From the NCBI GenBank assembly GCA_019635695.1, contig JAHBYZ010000003.1, positions 64,001 to 128,000 on the forward strand: a DNA stretch of 64,000 bases. The letters are read 5' to 3'. Position numbers and translations under genes: made by a program. Positions within the stretch are counted from its first letter, which is position 1. Every line of letters begins with the position of its first letter. Under the pieces are notes generated by a model. That model saw nothing but the letters and a program-made list of their open reading frames with translations. It had not been told where the DNA came from and ran no database searches. This document shows, piece by piece, positions 44,486-53,239 of this stretch. Source of the DNA: Rhizobiaceae bacterium (GTDB lineage: Bacteria > Pseudomonadota > Alphaproteobacteria > Rhizobiales > Rhizobiaceae).

Positions 44486-45532
44486 ATGCCTCACGTCGTC
44501 GAATGCAACATCGACCTTGCTGCCAAGGGCCGCCAGCTGGGCCGGCTGCGCGTGCCGAGCGACAAGCGTACCGGCTACGCGACCGTCGTGCCGATCGCCT
44601 GCATTGCCAACGGCACCGGGCCGACGGTGCTGGTCTCCGGCGGCAACCATGGCGACGAATATGAAGGCCAGCTGGCCGCGCTGCGCCTCGTGCGCGAGAT
44701 CGATCCGGCGCGCGTCTCGGGTCGGATCATCGTCGTGCCGGTCATTTCGATGGCGGCGTCGCGCGCCGGCACCCGGACCTGGCCGACCGGCGAGAACTTC
44801 AACCGCTCGTTTCCGGGAGACCCGGACGGGCCGCCCATCGAGCAGCTCGCCCACTTCTTCACGACGGTGCTCTTTCCCGCAGCCGACGTCGTCATCGACA
44901 TGCATTCGTCGGGCTTCGCCGGCTGGATACCGGCCTGCTCGCATATGTGCGTGGCGCCGGACAAGAAGCAGCGCCAGCTGATGCTCGACGCCATGCAGGC
45001 GTGGAACTCCGACTTCCACTTCCTCTACACCTCGGACGGCAACTACCTGCCGAACGAGGCCGAGCGGCAGGGCAAGATCGTCGTCACGACGGAGCTCGGC
45101 GGCACGACCCGCATCCCGGTCGCCGTCCAGGAGATCGCCTGGAGCGGCCTCAACAACGTGCTGCGCCATGTCGGCGTGCTGGAAGGCAAGGTCGAGACGC
45201 GCGCGTCGCTCGGGCTGCCGCCGGCGAAACTGATCGACTGCCGCTATCAGGTGCGCCAGGACGGCGTGGTCGTTAAGGGCCTGTACGACAACATCGTCGC
45301 GCCGGTGACCGGGCTCTTCGAGGTCATGGTGGAGCCGGGAAGCGCCGTGCAGGCGGGGCAGGTGCTGGGGCGTGTCTGGCAGGCCGACGATCCGGCGGTG
45401 CCGCCCGCGGATGTGATCGCGCCGTCGTCCGGCTACCTCATGGGCATCCGCACCCGCCCGCCGGTCATCAAGGGCGAAGGCCTCGCCATGGTGGGCGGCG
45501 AGATAAGCCGCGAGGCGCTGCTCGCCGAATAG
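44486..45532 (+). CDS. Succinylglutamate desuccinylase/aspartoacylase family deacylase (second copy)
   Basis: Zinc deacylase of 348 aa, homologous to the protein at 10826. Zinc ligands are in GGNHGDEYEG (His, Glu) and DMHSSGF (His); ENFNRSFPGDP is the substrate-binding Asn-Arg segment, and TELGGTTRIP holds the catalytic Glu. AGAGGAACGGGA precedes the ATG. Third gene of the unit behind operator site 4. Two deacylases under one regulator suggest two acyl groups or two amino acids as targets. It ends 6 bases from the convergent MarR gene. Confidence 0.88.
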   Translation: MPHVVECNIDLAAKGRQLGRLRVPSDKRTGYATVVPIACIANGTGPTVLVSGGNHGDEYEGQLAALRLVREIDPARVSGRIIVVPVISMAASRAGTRTWPTGENFNRSFPGDPDGPPIEQLAHFFTTVLFPAADVVIDMHSSGFAGWIPACSHMCVAPDKKQRQLMLDAMQAWNSDFHFLYTSDGNYLPNEAERQGKIVVTTELGGTTRIPVAVQEIAWSGLNNVLRHVGVLEGKVETRASLGLPPAKLIDCRYQVRQDGVVVKGLYDNIVAPVTGLFEVMVEPGSAVQAGQVLGRVWQADDPAVPPADVIAPSSGYLMGIRTRPPVIKGEGLAMVGGEISREALLAE

Positions 45533-45538
45533 GCGGGC

Positions 45539-46042
45539 CTACTTCTTCCGCGTCGCGATGGTCGCGGCGCGGCTGGCGTGGGAATAGTAGCGCGACATGC
45601 GCGCCAGTACCCGCGCGGTGTCGGAGAGCTTGGCGAAATCGACGTCGTCGGCCCTGAGACTGTCGACCAGCGTGCGCTCGCGGACCTCCAGATATTTGCG
45701 GCAGAGTTCGTCGCCGTCCGCCGAGGCGGCGTATATGCGGTCGCGGCCGTCCTGACGGTGCACGACATAGCCCTGCTCCTCGAGCTTCTTCAGGGAGTAG
45801 GCGACGGTGTGCGTATCGTCGACATTGAGCACGAGGCAGACATCGGCCAGCTTCTTGTCGCGCGCGCGCAGGTTGACCGCGTGCAGCACGAGCACGTCGA
45901 GCGCGCTCATGCCGCGCGCGCCGGCCGCCTCGATGCAATGGACCAGCCATTTGTGGAAGCCGTGGCCGGCGACGATCATGGCGAATTCGAGATCGCTCAG
46001 ACCGGCGGAATCGGAACTGGGGGTCTCTGGGGTCGCAGACAT
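45539..46042 (-). CDS. MarR-type winged-helix regulator
   Basis: A 167-aa protein with a winged-helix core at about 45-110 (MSALDVLVLHAVNLRARDKKLADV, then VDDTHTVAYSLKKLEEQGYVVH and RQDGRDRIYAASADG as the wing), flanked by helices for dimerisation. Ligand unknown. It is the last gene downstream of the CocE hydrolase on the minus strand (75-base gap) and could control the hyuAB3-aldolase-hydrolase group. No strong ribosome site is seen before the ATG. Confidence 0.82.
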   Translation of the reverse strand: MSATPETPSSDSAGLSDLEFAMIVAGHGFHKWLVHCIEAAGARGMSALDVLVLHAVNLRARDKKLADVCLVLNVDDTHTVAYSLKKLEEQGYVVHRQDGRDRIYAASADGDELCRKYLEVRERTLVDSLRADDVDFAKLSDTARVLARMSRYYSHASRAATIATRKK

Positions 46043-46117
46043 GGGAGCTTGGGCGCAGATGGGCGGGCGGCTCCGCTTTGCGAAGCCGCCGCGATCATAG
46101 CAGCACCAGGCCGCGTG

Positions 46118-48091
46118 TCACGCCTTCGGCATGATAGGCAGAAGGATGTGCGAGGGATGCTCGGTGCTGAAATGAACGGTGTTGCGCGCGCGGATCGTGC
46201 GCGTGTGGCGGCCGAGCGGTTCGCCGGTGTTGGGGTTGACGTCGAACTGCGGGAAGCTCGACGAGGCGATGTCGAGCCTGATGCGGTGACCTTTCGCGAA
46301 GACGTTCGAGGTCGGTGGCAGGATGATGGTGATCGGGTAGACGGTGCCCGGCTCCATCAGCTTCTCGGCGTCGAAGCCGTCGCGGAAGCGGGCGCGCAGG
46401 ATCGAGTCGAGGATGTTCATGTGATAGCCCTCGGGCACGTCCGTGCTCGCGGGATAGACGTCGACCAGCTTGGCGGTGAAGTCAGTGTCGAGGGCCGTGG
46501 AGCTGATCCACAGGCGCACGCTGACCTGGCCGGTGACCTCCACGGCCTCCTTCAGCGGCTCGGTCTGGAACACCACGACGTCTGAACGCTCCGCCAGCAG
46601 CGGATACGGCGACGCGCAGGCGAACACGCCCTCGCGCTCGCGCTGGTGCATCGGCCCGTCATGGGTGAACGTCGTCATGCGGCCGCGGGTCGACAGATAA
46701 TCGGCGGATATGCCCTTCGGCAGCGGCTGGAATTCGAGGAACGGCGCAACCGAGGCGCCAAGCGTGGGCACCGGGCGCTCGGGATCGTGGGTCCAGCTCG
46801 CCGAGCCGGCGGCGAAGGGCTTCTCCGCGGAAAGGCCGTTATCCGCGCGCAGGTAGTACGGCGTCTTCACGGCCTGCGACAGCGGCCATTCCTTCTCGGC
46901 GCGCCAGCGGCCGCCATGGTTGAGCCGGCCCTTCACGTCGATACCGGCGCCGAACACGCCGGCATTGGTGCCGGGCGCGCTGATCGTGCCGTCGCCGCCG
47001 CCCATGGTGAACATGCGCACCGGCGGCTCCTGTTCGACACCGTTGTCGATGCCCTTCAGCCAGCGGTCGAACCAGCGCAGCCGCTCGCGGTTGTAGACGC
47101 CGTAGCCCCAGGCGGACGACGGGCCGAAATCGACCTCGCCGACGAAGCTCGCGCCGCCGCGCATGGCCGTGTGGTTCCACGGACCGACCACGAGGCGCAT
47201 GGGGGATTTCTTGCGCCTCGCGAGCTCGGCGAACTGCTGCGTGGCTTCCTCGGTGAACAGGTCGTACCAGCCGGTGGAGAGCACGCAGGGGATGTCGGCG
47301 AACTGGTCCCAGCGCGACTTGTTGTCCATGGTCTCCATGGCCCAGAAGTCGTTATTCGCGCCCTCGTAATAGTAGTGGAACAGGATGCGTTCGAGATTGG
47401 GCACGGCCGCGAGCGCCGTCTGGCCGGGCTTGAACGGCATCGACAGCAGCTGCTGGCGCACGTTGCGGCCGCCCCATTCGATGCGGGCCATCGCGGCGGG
47501 ATCGTCGCGGATCTCCGGCGCGTCGTGCGCGTGCACGAACAGCGCCGGAAACATCTGCATGGCCATCGCGCCGCCGCGCCGGCATTGCCAGTCGATGCCG
47601 CTGGTGGGCGCGGAATCGATCCACGCCGCCTTCAGCGAGGGCGGGTTCTTCAGCGCCGCCGCGTTGGTGCAGACCGCGCTGTGCGAGGTGCCGACCATGC
47701 CGACCTTGCCGTTGCTCCACGGCTGCGCGGCGAGCCATTCGACCGTGTCGTAGCCGTCATTGCCTTCCTCGGGATTGGCGACGTGATGGTAGTTGCCGAC
47801 ATCCTCGGACTCGCCGCGCCCGCGCAAATCCTGGACCGCCACCGCATAGCCGTGCGCGGCGAAGAACTCGCCGACCGGCCCGACCTGCATGTTGGGATTG
47901 GACTTGTCGTAGGAGGTGCGGGTGAGGATGACCGGGAAGGGGCCGTGCGCCGGCTCGCCGTTCTCAAGCCCCGGCCGGTAGATGTCGGTGGCGAGCCGCT
48001 TGCCGTCGCGCATCGGCACCATGATGTTGCGCGAGACAACCACGCGGCGCGCGGCCTCAAGGTCGGCCGGCATCGGCCCCCATTTCGACAT
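46118..48091 (-). CDS. CocE/NonD family hydrolase, second copy
   Basis: A 657-aa alpha/beta hydrolase with a C-terminal jelly-roll. The early segment MVPMRDGKRLATDIYRPG and AVQDLRGRGESED are family blocks. The nucleophile elbow reads GMVGTSHSAV, so the tyrosine of the usual GxSYxG is replaced by histidine. STGWYDLFTEE carries the likely catalytic Asp and GPWNHTAMRGG the His. The C-terminal domain starts near residue 470 and ends THSSTEHPSHILLPI-like. No signal peptide. It starts 3 bases after the threonine aldolase stop, so the two are one unit. Substrates of relatives include esters and peptide amides. Confidence 0.87.
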   Translation of the reverse strand: MSKWGPMPADLEAARRVVVSRNIMVPMRDGKRLATDIYRPGLENGEPAHGPFPVILTRTSYDKSNPNMQVGPVGEFFAAHGYAVAVQDLRGRGESEDVGNYHHVANPEEGNDGYDTVEWLAAQPWSNGKVGMVGTSHSAVCTNAAALKNPPSLKAAWIDSAPTSGIDWQCRRGGAMAMQMFPALFVHAHDAPEIRDDPAAMARIEWGGRNVRQQLLSMPFKPGQTALAAVPNLERILFHYYYEGANNDFWAMETMDNKSRWDQFADIPCVLSTGWYDLFTEEATQQFAELARRKKSPMRLVVGPWNHTAMRGGASFVGEVDFGPSSAWGYGVYNRERLRWFDRWLKGIDNGVEQEPPVRMFTMGGGDGTISAPGTNAGVFGAGIDVKGRLNHGGRWRAEKEWPLSQAVKTPYYLRADNGLSAEKPFAAGSASWTHDPERPVPTLGASVAPFLEFQPLPKGISADYLSTRGRMTTFTHDGPMHQREREGVFACASPYPLLAERSDVVVFQTEPLKEAVEVTGQVSVRLWISSTALDTDFTAKLVDVYPASTDVPEGYHMNILDSILRARFRDGFDAEKLMEPGTVYPITIILPPTSNVFAKGHRIRLDIASSSFPQFDVNPNTGEPLGRHTRTIRARNTVHFSTEHPSHILLPIMPKA

Positions 48092-48094
48092 CGG

Positions 48095-49150
48095 TCAGGT
48101 CTCCGGATGGGCGAGCGCGTTGCGTGCGCTGGCGAAGGCGTTGGCGATTTCAGGGATGGCGGCGGCGTCGATGCCGCGATGCAGGCACAGGCGCAGCCGG
48201 CCCGCGCCGAAGGGGATGGCGAGCACACCGGCATCGGCGAGTGCCACGAGGAAGCGCTGCTGCGCCGGCGCGTCGAGGCCGGTCTCCACCAGCACGATGT
48301 TGGTGCCGGCGAGCTGCGGGCCGGCGCGGAAATCGAGGCGGCGCAGCGCCGCGACGAGTTCGCGCGCATTGTCGTGGTCGCGCTGGAGCTGCGGCAGCAT
48401 GGTCCTGAGTGCGACCAGCCCGGCCGCCGCGACGGGGCCAGCCGGGCGCATGCCGCCGCCGAGCCGCTGGCGGATGGTGAGCGCGCGCTCGATGACCGCG
48501 CGGCTGCCGACGAGCAGCGCGCCGTTGGGTGCGCACAGCCCCTTGTTGAGGCTGAGCGAGACGGTCGTTGCCGGCGCGGCCATCGCGGCTGGCGAAATGC
48601 CGAGTGCGATCGCCGCGTTGAAGAAGCGCGCTCCATCTATGTGAAGACCGGCGCCTGACGCGCGCGCCAGTTCGCCCACCTGTTCCAGATGCGCCAGCGG
48701 CAGCGGCATGCCACCCGAACGGTTGTGCGTGGTCTCCAGCATCGCCAGCGTGGCCGGCTGGCGCTGCGCGTCGGGCGCCGCGCCGAGGGCGGCCGACAAT
48801 TCGTCGACGGGCAGCAGGCCGGCCCTGCCGGCCAGGCCGCGCACCATCGCCCCGGCGACAGCGGCGATGCCGCCGGCTTCGGACAGAACGCAGTGGCTCT
48901 CGGCGTCCGCGATCACGGTTTCGCCTGGTGCAACCTGAGCCATCACGGCGGCGAGGTTGGCCATGGTACAGGTCGGGAAGAGGAGCGCGTCCTCCTTGCC
49001 GAGCAATTCCGCGGCGTAGCTTTCCAGCTCGCGCTGGTAGCGGCTTTCGCGCAGGGCGAAACCGTCGGGCGACGCAGCGGCACGCGCCGTGGCCTCGACC
49101 ATCTCGTCGGTGGGCGGCCCGAGGAAATCGCTGCGCAGGTCGTGGGTCAT
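48095..49150 (-). CDS. Low-specificity L-threonine aldolase family protein
   Basis: PLP fold-type-I enzyme of 351 aa that splits beta-hydroxy-amino acids into glycine and an aldehyde. The N-terminus MTHDLRSDFLGPPTDEM equals the family start (DLRSDT), ALLFPTCTMANLAAVMAQ is the cofactor-loop region, HIDGARFFNAAIALG has the PLP-binding Asp-x-x-Arg, and the Schiff-base lysine is in SLSLNKGLCAPNG. ATG 49150 is chosen by alignment; ATG 49162 is next to GGAAAAGG and also possible. It follows hyuB of pair 3 after a repeat-filled gap. Confidence 0.85.
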   Translation of the reverse strand: MTHDLRSDFLGPPTDEMVEATARAAASPDGFALRESRYQRELESYAAELLGKEDALLFPTCTMANLAAVMAQVAPGETVIADAESHCVLSEAGGIAAVAGAMVRGLAGRAGLLPVDELSAALGAAPDAQRQPATLAMLETTHNRSGGMPLPLAHLEQVGELARASGAGLHIDGARFFNAAIALGISPAAMAAPATTVSLSLNKGLCAPNGALLVGSRAVIERALTIRQRLGGGMRPAGPVAAAGLVALRTMLPQLQRDHDNARELVAALRRLDFRAGPQLAGTNIVLVETGLDAPAQQRFLVALADAGVLAIPFGAGRLRLCLHRGIDAAAIPEIANAFASARNALAHPET

Positions 49151-49207
49151 GCGTCGACCCATTCCTTTTCCGGCAAGTGGCAGGACGACCGCCTGTTATC
49201 GAGGAGG

Positions 49208-49328
49208 CCCACCCCACCCACCTCGCTTCGCGAGGCACCCTCCCCATCGAGGGGAGGGAGGGACGCCAAGCTCTCCGATCTCCTCCCCCTCGATGGGGGA
49301 GGTGGCGCGAAGCGCCGGAGGGGGTGGG
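49208..49328. repeat. Palindromic repeat between hyuB (pair 3) and threonine aldolase gene
   Basis: Ends CCCACCCC (49208-49215) and GGGGTGGG (49321-49328) are inverted. Inside each is a stem-loop with CTTCG-like loop (CCTCGCTTCGCGAGG; GGCGCGAAGCGCC), then CCTCCCC...GAGGGGAGG. Same block order as the 7612-7784 element. No gene inside; the flanks 49151-49207 and 49329-49345 hold nothing I recognise. Confidence 0.8.
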
Positions 49329-49345
49329 AACGCCAGATCGTCATC

Positions 49346-50974
49346 TCACCCCGCATAACCATAATCCCGCCTCGCCGCCTCCGGGGTGACAAAACCCTCG
49401 CGCAAATCTTCCGCGATGCGGGTCCGCGCACGCTTCGCCGCCGGGCCGAAGCCGCCGCCGCCGGGCTCTACGAGTGTAAGCACGTCGCCGGGCTTGAGGA
49501 AATATCGGCCCTTGGGGTGAACGGCGGTGCCGTTGATGAGGCAGGCGCGCAGTTCGCCCGGCGCGCCGCCGGCAAAGCCCTGCGCGGCGAACTGGGTGCG
49601 GCCGGCGAGGCACGAGACGGTCAGATCGTTGCCGGTGTCGTTGACCATCTCGATCACCTGGCCGAGGCCGCCGCGGAATTCGCCGGGACCGCCGGAGTCA
49701 GGTCGCAGCGCCTTGCGGCGCACGGTCATGCCGGAGATGTCCTCCCACACTTCGACCGGCGTGCCGGTCATGTTGGATGGGCTCGGCATGGTCGGCAGGC
49801 CGTCCAGTCCCTTGAGCGCACCGAAGCCGCCCGAAGAGAAGTAGATGGACGACACGCCGCGCCCGTCGCGGTGGCGGCCCTGGATGTTGACGAGGCTCAT
49901 CATGCCGGATTCGGCCTGCACTTTGTCGGGCACGATCTGCGCCAGCGCGCCCATGACCAGCGGATTGACGAAATGGCCGATGACATGGCGCCCGCCGGTC
50001 GGATAGGGCGGCAGCGCGTTGAGGATGCAGTTGTCCGGGGCGCTGACGGTGATCGGGGTGACGCAGCCGATGTTGTTTGGGATCGCCGGCGTCGTCACGC
50101 ATTTGACCGCATAGACGACGAAGGCCTTGGAGTAGCCGATGGGCACGTTGATGCCCATGTCGAGCACCGGACTGGTGCCGGTAAAGTCGGCATGGATGCG
50201 GTCGCCGATGACGTCGAGCTTAACCGCCAGCCGCAGGCTGTCGGCGCCGCCCTCGATGTCGATGGCGTGGCTGTAGCTGCCGTCCGGCATGGCGGCGATG
50301 GCATTGCGCAAAGCGCGCTCGGAGTTGGCGACGATGGCATCGGCGACATCGTCGATATGGTCGAGTCCGTATTCCTCGAGAAACTCCACGAACAGCCGCG
50401 CCGCCACCTCGTTGCAGGCGATGTTGGCGTGGAAGTCGCCCAGCGTCTGCTCGGGCACGCGCACGTTGGTGGCGACGATGTCGAAGATGAGCTTGTTGGG
50501 TCTGCCGGCTTCCACGAGCTTGACGACGGGGAGGCGCAGCCCTTCTTCGTAGATCTGTCGCGCCGTGGCCGAGAAGCCGAGCCCGCCGATGTCGGGCAGA
50601 TGCGTGATCGACAGCGAATAGGCGACGATGCGGCCTTTGTGGAAGATGGGGCGCAGCACGTTGATGTCGTAGAGGTGGCCGGTGCCGATCCACGGATCGT
50701 TGGTGGCGAGCACGTCGCCGTCGACAAGCGTGTGCGGCGGAAACTTCTCCAGCATCAGGCGCACGGTCTGCGGAGCGGTGCCGGTGAAGGACGGCACGGA
50801 GTAGGTGCCCTGCGCGATGGAGCGCATCTTGCTGTCGAACAGCATGCAGGAAAGGTCGTAGCTCTCGCGCACATTGGTCGAAAACGAGGTGCGCACGAGG
50901 CTGCCCAGCGTCTCGTCGGTGATGGCGATGAGACGGTCCCAGATGATGCCGAGGCTGACCGGATCGAAGCTCAT
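49346..50974 (-). CDS. hyuB: Hydantoinase B/oxoprolinase family protein, pair 3
   Basis: HyuB subunit of 542 aa. Blocks: DPVSLGIIWDRLIAITDET, TNDPWIGTGHLYDINVLRP, SLSITHLPDIGGLGFSATA, DFTGTSPVLDMGINVP, VQAESGMMSLVNIQ and PGGGGFGPAAKRA. These differ clearly from pairs 1 and 2 (for example NDPWIGTGHLYD against NDPYGSGGMHLPD), so its substrate probably differs. ATG 50974 overlaps the hyuA stop (ATGA). Confidence 0.92.
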   Translation of the reverse strand: MSFDPVSLGIIWDRLIAITDETLGSLVRTSFSTNVRESYDLSCMLFDSKMRSIAQGTYSVPSFTGTAPQTVRLMLEKFPPHTLVDGDVLATNDPWIGTGHLYDINVLRPIFHKGRIVAYSLSITHLPDIGGLGFSATARQIYEEGLRLPVVKLVEAGRPNKLIFDIVATNVRVPEQTLGDFHANIACNEVAARLFVEFLEEYGLDHIDDVADAIVANSERALRNAIAAMPDGSYSHAIDIEGGADSLRLAVKLDVIGDRIHADFTGTSPVLDMGINVPIGYSKAFVVYAVKCVTTPAIPNNIGCVTPITVSAPDNCILNALPPYPTGGRHVIGHFVNPLVMGALAQIVPDKVQAESGMMSLVNIQGRHRDGRGVSSIYFSSGGFGALKGLDGLPTMPSPSNMTGTPVEVWEDISGMTVRRKALRPDSGGPGEFRGGLGQVIEMVNDTGNDLTVSCLAGRTQFAAQGFAGGAPGELRACLINGTAVHPKGRYFLKPGDVLTLVEPGGGGFGPAAKRARTRIAEDLREGFVTPEAARRDYGYAG

Positions 50975-53043
50975 GGCCGCGCTCCCTTGATGTCGATGAC
51001 GAGATTGAGATGCCTATCGATTGTGGCGCGGTCGTCGTGGCCGAGGATCATGGTGGCCTCGCGCTCCTCGATGATGGCGGGGCCGGCGACGCTCGCCCCG
51101 ACCGCGAGTCGGTAGCGGTCGTAGACCGGCACGGAGATCATGCCGCTTTCGGGGAAATAGGCATCGCGCGCGCCCTTGACCGCCTCGCCCGGCGCATAGT
51201 CGCGGTCGAAGCGGAAGGTGCTTTGCGCCATCGGTTCGGGACCGCCCGCCTCGATCTTCCAGTTGACGATCTCCAGCGGCTCTTCGAGCACGATCGAGGA
51301 GAACACGGCGCGGTATGCCGCTTCGAAGCGTTCGGCCAGCCCGTCGGGCGTTTCGCCGGCCTCGACCTCGATCTCGTAGCCCTGACCAGCGTAGCGCATG
51401 TCGAGACGGCGCAGGACGGTGACGTCGTCGCCGGCGATCCCGGCCTCGGCCAGAACCTCGCGGACCTCGCGTTCCATGCCGGCAAAGGCCTCGGCATAGG
51501 TGGCAGCGTCGACATCGGCGAGCAAGGCGCGGTGCGAGCGCGCCACCTCGAAGGAGAACGGACTGCGCAGCAGCCCCAGCGCCGACATGACGCCGGCTCC
51601 CGGCGGCAGCACGACGCGCGGCACGTTGAGCTTGGCGGCGATGCGCGCGGCATGGGCCGGGCCGCTGCCGCCGAAGGCGACCATGCTCGACTGGCGGTAG
51701 TCGAAGGCGCGCTCGGATGCGTGAATGCGAAACGCGCTGGCGACGCTCTCGTTGACCGCCTCGTGGATGCCCCAGGCGGCGCGCACCACGTCGAGGCCGA
51801 GCGGCTTCGCGATCGTGTCCTCGATGGCGCGCCTTGCAGCCGCGAGGTCGAGCGGCATCTTGCCGCCGAGAAAGGACGCGGCGTCGTAGTAGCCGAGAAC
51901 CAGATTGGCGTCCGAAAGCGTGGCCTTCGTGCCGCCGCGGCCGTAGCAGGCCGGGCCGGGATTGGCGCCGGCGCTGCGCGGGCCGACAGCGATGACGCCG
52001 CGCTCGTCGATCGAGGCGATGGAGCCGCCGCCGGCGCCGATCTCGATCATGTCGATGACCGGCGCCTTGGCGGGCAGGCCGCTCCCGGCCTTGAATTCGT
52101 GGACGCGCGCGACCTCCAGCTCGTATTTCTTCAGTGGCCGGCCGTCGCGAACCAGCGCGCCCTTGGCGGTGGTTCCGCCCATGTCGAAGGAGAGCAGGTC
52201 GGCCATGCCGCCGGCCCGGCCGTGATGCGCCGACATCAGTGCGCCGGCCGCGGGGCCGGATTCCAGCATGCGGATCGGGAAGCGGCGAGCGGTGGCCTGC
52301 GTGACCATGCCGCCGCTCGAGGTCATGATATGGAACTGGCCGGTGAAGCCGATGGCGCGCATGCGCTCGTCGACGCGGGCGACGTAGCGGTCGAACAGCG
52401 GCTGCACGTAGGCGTTCATCGCCGCCGTGGTCCAGCGCTCGTATTCGCGTACATAGGGGAAGACTTCCGCCGAGGCCGAGACGCGGATGTCGGGGAAGGC
52501 TTCGCGGATCAGCCGCGCGGCCTCAAGCTCGTGCGAAGGATCGCGGTAGCTGTTGAGGAAACAGACCGCGATGGCCTCGACGCCGTCCTGCTCGACCAGC
52601 GCGCGCGCTGCCTCCAGCACGGCGTCGCGCGGCAGCTTCTGCGTGATCGTACCGTCATGGGCGATGCGCTCGTCGATCTCGCGCCGCAGGCTGCGCGGGA
52701 TGACCGGTTGCGGATAGGCGAGGCGCAGGTCGAAGAGGTCGTAGCGGCGCTCGCGGCCGATATCGAGGATGTCGCGCATGCCGGCCGTGACCAGCATGCC
52801 GGCCCGCGCGCCCTTGCGCTCGATCAGCGCGTTGGTGACCAGCGTGGTGCCATGCACCAGCGCCGAGACTTCCGAGATGCCGATGCCGGCCGCGGCAAGC
52901 AGCGCCTGCACGCCGTCGAGCAGCGCGATCGCCGGGTCCTCGGGCGTTGTCAGCAGCTTGTGCAGCGTTACCGCGCCGGTCCGCTCGTCGACCAGGACGC
53001 AGTCGGTGAAGGTGCCGCCGATATCAACCCCGATGCGATACAC
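50971..53043 (-). CDS. hyuA: Hydantoinase A/oxoprolinase family protein, pair 3
   Basis: ATP-binding subunit of 690 aa starting at GTG 53043 (MYRIGVDIGGTFTDCVLVDERTG), with GGGGAG upstream. Motifs: GTTLVTNALIERKGARAGML, GMRDILDIGRERRYDLFDL, DMGGTTAKGALVRDG and AFGGSGPAHAARIA. The DIGRERRYD segment sets it apart from the LELRRIRVP type of pairs 1 and 2. It heads the unit hyuA-hyuB-(repeat)-aldolase-hydrolase-marR. A perfect inverted repeat lies 110 bases upstream. Confidence 0.92.
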   Translation of the reverse strand: MYRIGVDIGGTFTDCVLVDERTGAVTLHKLLTTPEDPAIALLDGVQALLAAAGIGISEVSALVHGTTLVTNALIERKGARAGMLVTAGMRDILDIGRERRYDLFDLRLAYPQPVIPRSLRREIDERIAHDGTITQKLPRDAVLEAARALVEQDGVEAIAVCFLNSYRDPSHELEAARLIREAFPDIRVSASAEVFPYVREYERWTTAAMNAYVQPLFDRYVARVDERMRAIGFTGQFHIMTSSGGMVTQATARRFPIRMLESGPAAGALMSAHHGRAGGMADLLSFDMGGTTAKGALVRDGRPLKKYELEVARVHEFKAGSGLPAKAPVIDMIEIGAGGGSIASIDERGVIAVGPRSAGANPGPACYGRGGTKATLSDANLVLGYYDAASFLGGKMPLDLAAARRAIEDTIAKPLGLDVVRAAWGIHEAVNESVASAFRIHASERAFDYRQSSMVAFGGSGPAHAARIAAKLNVPRVVLPPGAGVMSALGLLRSPFSFEVARSHRALLADVDAATYAEAFAGMEREVREVLAEAGIAGDDVTVLRRLDMRYAGQGYEIEVEAGETPDGLAERFEAAYRAVFSSIVLEEPLEIVNWKIEAGGPEPMAQSTFRFDRDYAPGEAVKGARDAYFPESGMISVPVYDRYRLAVGASVAGPAIIEEREATMILGHDDRATIDRHLNLVIDIKGARP

Positions 53044-53152
53044 TGTCCCGGCACTCCCCGATCCCGATGGACGGCGGCGCCGTCCAGTGGATGCGGATGT
53101 GTCGGAATTTGGCCTGCGCTGTCAAAGACTTGATGTGTCTGCAAACTGGCTT

Positions 53153-53170
53153 GAAACTGGGGCCAGTTTC
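53153..53170. promoter_or_regulatory. Inverted repeat GAAACTGG-GG-CCAGTTTC upstream of hyuA pair 3
   Basis: Perfect 8-bp arms with a 2-base spacer, and a third AAACTGGC at 53143-53150. On the minus strand a TTGACA hexamer (53125-53120) follows, so the repeat lies just upstream of a possible -35 box of the hyuA promoter. It may be an operator; the -10 box is unclear. Confidence 0.45.
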
Positions 53171-53189
53171 GAGCTTCGCCGGGAAAACA

Positions 53190-53218
53190 GAACCGGCCGC
53201 GACATGCGCGGCCGGTTC
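53190..53218 (-). terminator. Rho-independent terminator after the Pot-type receptor gene
   Basis: GAACCGGCCGC and GCGGCCGGTTC are perfect 11-bp complements around a 7-base loop. On the minus strand the stem is followed by TGTTTTCCC, a short T-run, 22 bases after the receptor stop codon. It ends the DMFase-ABC operon before the hyuA promoter. Confidence 0.75.
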
Positions 53219-53239
53219 GTGATGGGTGCAGGCACCAGC

